A stretch of DNA of 64,000 nucleotides from Allodiplogaster sudhausi. Lineage: Eukaryota; Nematoda; Chromadorea; Rhabditida; Diplogasteridae. The translations under genes and the position numbers were made by a program. The notes under the pieces were generated by a model. The model saw only the letters and a program-made list of their open reading frames with translations. It ran no database searches and was not told where the DNA came from. The stretch covers positions 250,001 through 314,000 of the forward strand of contig CALZFC010000020.1 of NCBI GenBank assembly GCA_945643635.1, given 5' to 3'. The number at the start of each line of letters is the position of its first letter. Position 1 is the first letter of the stretch. Positions 59,082-64,000 of the stretch are shown piece after piece.

Positions 59082-62060
59082 TTACAGCTCGTTGACCTTG
59101 TCTTGCGGTTTGAGCTTCTCACAGACTTCGCTGTTGCAACTTCCGGCCCAGAAGCATCGTTTGCTTGACATTATCTGGATTTCGACGTCTCTGTGGAATG
59201 CGAGAGTCTTCTTTTCGCACCTGGCCTTCACTGCTTCGAGCGATACCTTCAGCTGTTCAATCTGGTGTCCGTTTCTTGCCAGTTTGATGCATGCCGTCCT
59301 TTTCAACCAGTTCGTTTTCAGCATGACTTGCTGCTTTTCTTCACAAGCGGTCTCGTTGCAATTCTTCTGCTGGCTTTGCAAATACGTGACTTCTTGACAC
59401 GCTTGTGCTGCGAGGCTCAAGCTGACGATGACCAGTAGAGCTGTCTGGATGCTCTGCCTCTGGTTCGTGTTCTTCAGCTTCTCTGTCCATCTTCTCTTCG
59501 CTTCTTTCACCTCTGCCTTTGTCATTGATTCTCTTTTCTCAATGGGATGCTGGCGTCCTCTGCCACGACGCGAGAAGAAACTGCGCAAGCATTTTCCTCC
59601 TTTGTGAAGACAACCAAGCACCTTCTTGAGAAGCCAGAAGTTACAGTAGAAGATCACCTTCAGTGGCGTGACCAGCTTGAAAGGTGTGTTTAAGATGGTA
59701 TAGAAGAGGGCGAGTGTGGTCATTCCGGTCACATAGAAAAGGAGAATCCACATGAGCGCCGCTTCCGTGGGCGCGCATTCTGGCGCGTACAGATGCGCCA
59801 TCGTCATTCCTCTGAGCTCCTTGCACATGTCGGATGGAGGACAGGCGATAGATACTCGCTCTACCGCATCCTCTGTCACCATTTTGGCGGTCACCTTGTA
59901 TGGGTGCAACGCCGTGCTGGGTTTGAACAGCACTTCAGTCATGTTGCTCGTGACTCTCTGGAGCAAGCATTCACCGATATCTGAGCAGAATTCGACTTCT
60001 GCTCCTTCTGCTGCATGCGCAGTCACTCCTGCCGTCATGCATTGCAGGGTGAGATTCTCGCCGTTCGTCACTCCGATGCAGAGTGCGAGTGACAGTATCA
60101 TCATCAATCGCCAGAGTGCATTGCCGGGCACGTACATGACTCTTTCCGGATCGATGTGCATCTCATGGAAAATCTCGTCCGTTTCCATTGCTCTGACTTC
60201 TTTGCTGGTCATAATATTGGCGGCTCTTGTCCAATTATGGAAATCGTTTGGCCCATTCCAATATTCTCTGTAGTGAGAGAGTTGTCTCCAACTGATACCG
60301 ATGGCAGTGGTCGTGGCTGGATTGCCTTCTCCACGAAAGAATTCGTACTCGATTTGTTTCCTTTCCTTCAGGTAGAGTTCTCTGAGTTCATTTTCGTGTT
60401 CTTCAATTTTGGAGAGGATATTGGTGGCTTGATTGCTGCCGCATCCATCTCTCCAATCGTTGCGAAGCTCGAGCCAGATTTTGGCTGCTTCGTCGTCCAC
60501 ACGGATCGTCATTCCTTCGACGAATGGATGGTTCTGGCCCCATGGTGTTCTCATAACATCCATGGCCAATTCCAGGCCCAGCTGAATTGCTTGCAGACTC
60601 GCGTGCACTTTCTTCCTTGCATCTGGCGCTCTTTCCATTGACGTGGCCTTCATCAGCTGCCACTCATGGTCTTCAGGCCATTTTCGCAGTGCGAAATGCT
60701 GCCGTATGTAGGCTATCGCTACACACGTGTGTTCAGATGCAGCGCAGCAAATGAGGAGATCGTGTCCGTGACCAAAGACTTCTACCCTTCTGAATTCCAT
60801 CTTCCAGGGCCCTTGGTGGAGCTGTGTCCAATCATCTTGCAGCATGGCGGGCATTGCCCTCTCGGGTTGCCATTCCATTATCTGCCTCTCTTCTGGTGAC
60901 CAGGCTTCGTGTTTCTCGCTCTGACACGTCCACCACGTTCGGCTGTGTACTTTCTTTACTAGCTGCCTTACTTGTACCAGTGCTGGAGTTGAGAGACCCA
61001 ATGGATCCATGAACATGCAATGCGCCATGTACTCGGCCACTGTGTTTTTGGACAAGTGGATTTTGTCGAAGATGGTAGATGACACCAGTTCGAGCCGTCC
61101 TCCTCCCAAATCGTTGTACTCCTGCTGGGGGAGTACATCTACCGCCTCTTCATTTAGAAGTGGGTGCTGGTTGAGGCACTTCTTCATGCTCTCTTCAGCT
61201 GCACGCTGTCTTCTGATGAGATTCTGCAACGAAACGTGCTGTCCTTGTTCATGCCACAATGACCAGGTTGCTGGTCGGATGCATGTACATCGCTTTGCCG
61301 TCTCTTCTCGTTGATCAGCTGTTGGGCTTGCCATGTGAATGCTCTGCCCTGAGCTCTCTGCTTCCCTCTGCTTGTCTGGTGGGCGAAGCGTGCTCTCTTC
61401 TCTGTGATCAGCTGGCAGTTGCTCTTTCTGGCGTAGTCTCTTCACCTCTCTCTGCTCGTCTGGCGAGTGAAGGATATTCACCGCAGTCTCTGCAGTCTCT
61501 AGCCAGGACGTATCCGCGGGCGCTCTCGTCGCCCTTGCGCTCTCCGCTGTCACTGCGCTCTCTTGATGCTTATCAGCTGGCGGGCTTCTCTCTGCTAGTC
61601 TACTAATGGACATGCTCTCTCTTCTCGGTGCGTTCTCTGCCTTGCGCTCGTCGTCTGGACTCTCTTGCTCAGACGAGTACTCTCTTCCTTCTTCATCGCT
61701 GTCACCGGCGAAGATGCAGACTGTTGATGCTGTATAGACAGGAATTTCTTCTGTCTCCTTTACAGTCCTCCGTCCTGCTGGAATGTATCCAAAGTGGGTG
61801 GGCATGAGGTCCATTCCACTTGGAAGTGAGAGTAGCGGCTCGCAGTCAAATTTGAACGCCCTCAAGGCTTCTTGGCCTCCGAGCAGTAGCTGTGGCCGAG
61901 TTGACTTCATCGGTTTTGCGAGCTTGATGTTTTGCTCTTTGATGAATTTCTCATCTTCTTCCGACAGCGTAACCGGTGGCTGAATGGGAACGACGGGATC
62001 CTGGCGGACGTGCGCTTCCAGAATCACTCCGAATCTGTCCCTCGCCATGTGCAGGTGCAC
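59082..62060 (-). CDS. BEL/Pao-derived fused frame: protease-like, post-RT/RNase H-like, Gn/Gc-like glycoprotein
   Basis: A 992-residue uninterrupted frame that is open further upstream to about 62113, where the repeat begins. Residues about 52-100 match the DUF1758/retropepsin-associated segment (PQLLLGG, LMPTHFGYIPAG). Residues about 115-265 are a Glu/Ser/Pro-rich spacer. Residues about 345-375 match the post-RT motif (MDPLGLSTPALVQVRQL). Residues about 430-610 are a degenerate RNase H-like part ending GEGNPATTTAIGISW ... YREYWNGP. Residues 648-665 are a signal-like hydrophobic segment opening a first glycoprotein, with membrane segments about 768-815. Residues 872-887 are a second signal-like segment opening a Gc-like part (WAGSCNSEVC). 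The RT core with the YxDD motif is absent. Integrase does not lie between RNase H and glycoprotein as expected. Confidence 0.75.
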   Translation of the reverse strand: MHLHMARDRFGVILEAHVRQDPVVPIQPPVTLSEEDEKFIKEQNIKLAKPMKSTRPQLLLGGQEALRAFKFDCEPLLSLPSGMDLMPTHFGYIPAGRRTVKETEEIPVYTASTVCIFAGDSDEEGREYSSEQESPDDERKAENAPRRESMSISRLAERSPPADKHQESAVTAESARATRAPADTSWLETAETAVNILHSPDEQREVKRLRQKEQLPADHREESTLRPPDKQREAESSGQSIHMASPTADQREETAKRCTCIRPATWSLWHEQGQHVSLQNLIRRQRAAEESMKKCLNQHPLLNEEAVDVLPQQEYNDLGGGRLELVSSTIFDKIHLSKNTVAEYMAHCMFMDPLGLSTPALVQVRQLVKKVHSRTWWTCQSEKHEAWSPEERQIMEWQPERAMPAMLQDDWTQLHQGPWKMEFRRVEVFGHGHDLLICCAASEHTCVAIAYIRQHFALRKWPEDHEWQLMKATSMERAPDARKKVHASLQAIQLGLELAMDVMRTPWGQNHPFVEGMTIRVDDEAAKIWLELRNDWRDGCGSNQATNILSKIEEHENELRELYLKERKQIEYEFFRGEGNPATTTAIGISWRQLSHYREYWNGPNDFHNWTRAANIMTSKEVRAMETDEIFHEMHIDPERVMYVPGNALWRLMMILSLALCIGVTNGENLTLQCMTAGVTAHAAEGAEVEFCSDIGECLLQRVTSNMTEVLFKPSTALHPYKVTAKMVTEDAVERVSIACPPSDMCKELRGMTMAHLYAPECAPTEAALMWILLFYVTGMTTLALFYTILNTPFKLVTPLKVIFYCNFWLLKKVLGCLHKGGKCLRSFFSRRGRGRQHPIEKRESMTKAEVKEAKRRWTEKLKNTNQRQSIQTALLVIVSLSLAAQACQEVTYLQSQQKNCNETACEEKQQVMLKTNWLKRTACIKLARNGHQIEQLKVSLEAVKARCEKKTLAFHRDVEIQIMSSKRCFWAGSCNSEVCEKLKPQDKVNEL

Positions 62061-62117
62061 TACTCCACAGTCTTCTGCTTGTGAAGTGTACCCGGGGCCG
62101 GCGATTCGTATGCGATA

Positions 62118-64000
62118 CTCCCTTTATGAGAATGCTATAATTGTGCAAAAAAAGTCTCCAACTACACATAACTGTTGTTGGTGAGCAATAATAATATGGC
62201 TATCATTCTCCGGACTATATCGATTTCCTTTGCTATTATGAAAATAGTACTATTACAAATTCGTTGAGCGCAACATTAATATAGTGTTTATGTACATATA
62301 TATATTTTTGTAATGTTCATAAATTATGTAATAAAGTTTTTAAAATAAATTTAAGATTAATAAACTAATTACCGGATCACACATGCACATGCTTGGCGTC
62401 GGCGGCGGCGTTGTTCGGATGGCGCAGCACGCCGAGACTTCTTCGGATGCCAAGCGAGCCAGCAGAAGAAGAAGAAGATGACGAATCATCATTTAAAAGA
62501 GCTAAAAACTCACGTTTGAAATCGCGCCATTTTACACAATGACGTGATTTACCATTAGCGATACGCGATATTAAATAATCAAGAAAATTCAAAAATAGAT
62601 TATTGGCTTCTTTAAACGTGCACATACTTCTCGGGTATTTCTTTGTTCTTTTCACTTTTTTACTATGCTCCTTTTCGACAATTTCGAAGCTCTGAGAGGT
62701 CCTGGCATTGAAATAAAAAAATTATATACTATCTAATTATGAAGGGCATTCAGTAAAAGTAGACAATAATATCGTTGCGATATCGCTTAAAAAAGTTTAT
62801 GTAAAATATCTAAACAATAGTTAGATAATAATTTTTTAATTTATATCCTATCATTGATTCCAATATGTATATACACATGCATACTATATGCCCAAGTGGT
62901 TATTAGTCGTAATTTTACAACAAATGAAACTGCAAAAAAAAAAAACTAAGTATAGAAATGTCAACATTAATTGTTCTACTGCAACAGTAATGATCAATGA
63001 GGAAGTACCTCCACACTCTCCCACTGGCGCAGCTGATTGATTCAAAGGAGAATGCTCAGAGCAATTCTACATTCATTCTAATACACAGGTTAGATGTTCT
63101 CGCTCTCTCTTTCTCTCGCTGTCTCTCTACCTTTCTCTCGTTATTCCCCCTTTCCATCTATGTATTTCCTTCACCTTCTCTTACTCTTATCATTCTTTGA
63201 TCTATGCTCCCTTTTGTTCCTTTATCTCTTCTCTAAGTCTCGCCTTCTTTCTTTCTCACCCTCTTTCTTTCGCACTCTCCTACTTTGTCTTCCTCTTTCT
63301 TCTCTCTTTCCCCATCTCTTTTTCTCTCACTTCCATTGGCACCCTCATATCCATAGCCTCGGGTAAATTAAGATCCTCCTCAGCTTCCCTCCTTTTCCAG
63401 TTTATGACACTGATCTACTCGGCAAATTTGCCCTTTTTCCGTCTACGCTTCCCTTTCCCTTTCTTTTTGCTTGAACTTTTCGCACAGCCAAAAGACCATG
63501 AAAAGGGAAAGGAATAAGGAAAGCGAAGTCGGAAACCCCATCCTTTGTCCTGTTAATGTGCTGATGGTGAGAACTATTACGCTCTCCCCTACTTTTTTCC
63601 TTCTCTTTCTCTCCTCGGATCAGCCCCTTCTATCTTCGTTCGTTAAGCTCATATCACCGACTGCCGATGACACGGACAGAGGCAGGAAAAGAGTATGGAA
63701 AGTACTCGCTGAGCCCTGCGGCGCCAGCGCCCATTAAAATCCTCTCGCTTTCCTCCTTGCTCAATATCACTCGTACGCGGTTTTATCCGACCAATGATCA
63801 GGCTGATCACAGCTTTAAATTATGCCAAAAATTATCCCGTAACTTTTGCTAATTTTATTTTTTAATGGCAGCAGCTTCCATTTTGATGTACTCTTAACCT
63901 TTTATCATCCAAACCTTTTCAGTCTCGAGGAATTTAATACTTATTGTTCATTTATATCATGGATACAGGGCACGCCTAAACGCAATGTATCAGATCTGCA
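62118..64000. repeat. Direct repeat copy B (about 1.88 kb, continues past window end)
   Basis: Matches copy A (54588-56475) nearly base for base. Its left edge replaces the upstream part of the BEL element: the element's open frame runs into the repeat and meets a stop within a few codons. Confidence 0.95.
62377..62701 (-). CDS. Terminal exon of an unrecognised gene (copy B, intact)
   Basis: Minus-strand exon after acceptor AATGCCAG, open for about 107 codons to a TGA at 62377. It reads SFEIVEKEHSKKVKR ... CTFKEANNLFLNFLDYLISR ... HCVKWRDFKREFLALLNDD, then a serine run and AADAKHVHV. The composition looks coding, basic and helical. No family recognised. The upstream exons would lie beyond the window. 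The matching exon in copy A is frameshifted. Confidence 0.4.

Noticed and set aside
58420..61606. Plus-strand open frames over the retroelement (for example 58420-58911, 59752-60273, 60156-60641)
   Set aside because: They are antisense shadows of the minus-strand polyprotein frames, which carry the recognisable motifs.
54588..64000. The 1.9-kb direct repeats as LTRs of the BEL element
   Set aside because: They are long, lack TG...CA ends at the observed edge, carry an exon-like coding segment, and the element's own probable LTR with AATAAA lies inside them.

Overview
This is eukaryotic genomic DNA, most probably from a nematode. The genes are broken into many short exons (about 50-370 bp) with GT...AG introns, and there are no bacterial operons. 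One gene ends in a cysteine-spaced domain that resembles the nematode C6 family. A BEL/Pao retroelement carries a glycoprotein with a phlebovirus Gc-like fusion segment, a combination well known from nematodes. CT/GA simple repeats are abundant, often directly in front of 3' splice sites. Exon coordinates were worked out by hand from reading frame, splice signals and family similarity. The species cannot be named from this window.

Left part (1-13 kb): three minus-strand genes. 1-3911 is the 5' part of a Toll-like receptor gene (ectodomain only; membrane and TIR parts lie off the left edge). 5492-7834 is a two-pore-domain potassium channel (TWK type). 9048-12692 is an APPL-type endosomal adaptor (BAR-PH-PTB) with a foldback/MITE-like element in its penultimate intron. 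The APPL gene is head-to-head with the next gene.

Middle part (13-35 kb): two plus-strand RNA-metabolism genes. 13491-18228 is an hnRNP F/H-type protein with three quasi-RRMs and a Gly/Pro-rich tail. 18787-34273 is UPF2/SMG-3, the MIF4G scaffold of nonsense-mediated decay, in about 24 exons with two introns of about 3 kb full of CT/GA microsatellite.

34-47 kb: a small cluster and its scrambled duplicate. The intact genes are an unrecognised gene at 38807-40346 (minus), a Ser/Gln-rich unrecognised gene at about 40806-43349 (minus) and a RING-like Cys/His protein at 44324-46624 (plus). Broken copies of the first gene's exon 1 (36.74-36.83 kb), the last two RING exons (37.08-37.68 kb) and the RING 3'UTR (34.50-34.77 kb) lie to the left in a different order. 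The RING 3'UTR copy probably now serves as the 3' end of UPF2.

47-54.6 kb: small minus-strand genes. These are a short membrane protein, an unrecognised protein, a Ly6/three-finger GPI-type protein, a doubtful small gene and the 3' end of a C6-like secreted protein.

54.6-64 kb: a 1.88-kb sequence occurs twice in direct orientation (54588-56475 and 62118-64000), with a minus-strand BEL/Pao remnant between. The layout fits a tandem duplication of a unit of about 7.53 kb whose right breakpoint cuts through the element. The element keeps a 992-residue open frame that joins protease-like, post-RT/RNase H-like and two-part glycoprotein sequence but lacks the reverse transcriptase core. A partial integrase follows the glycoprotein instead of preceding it.
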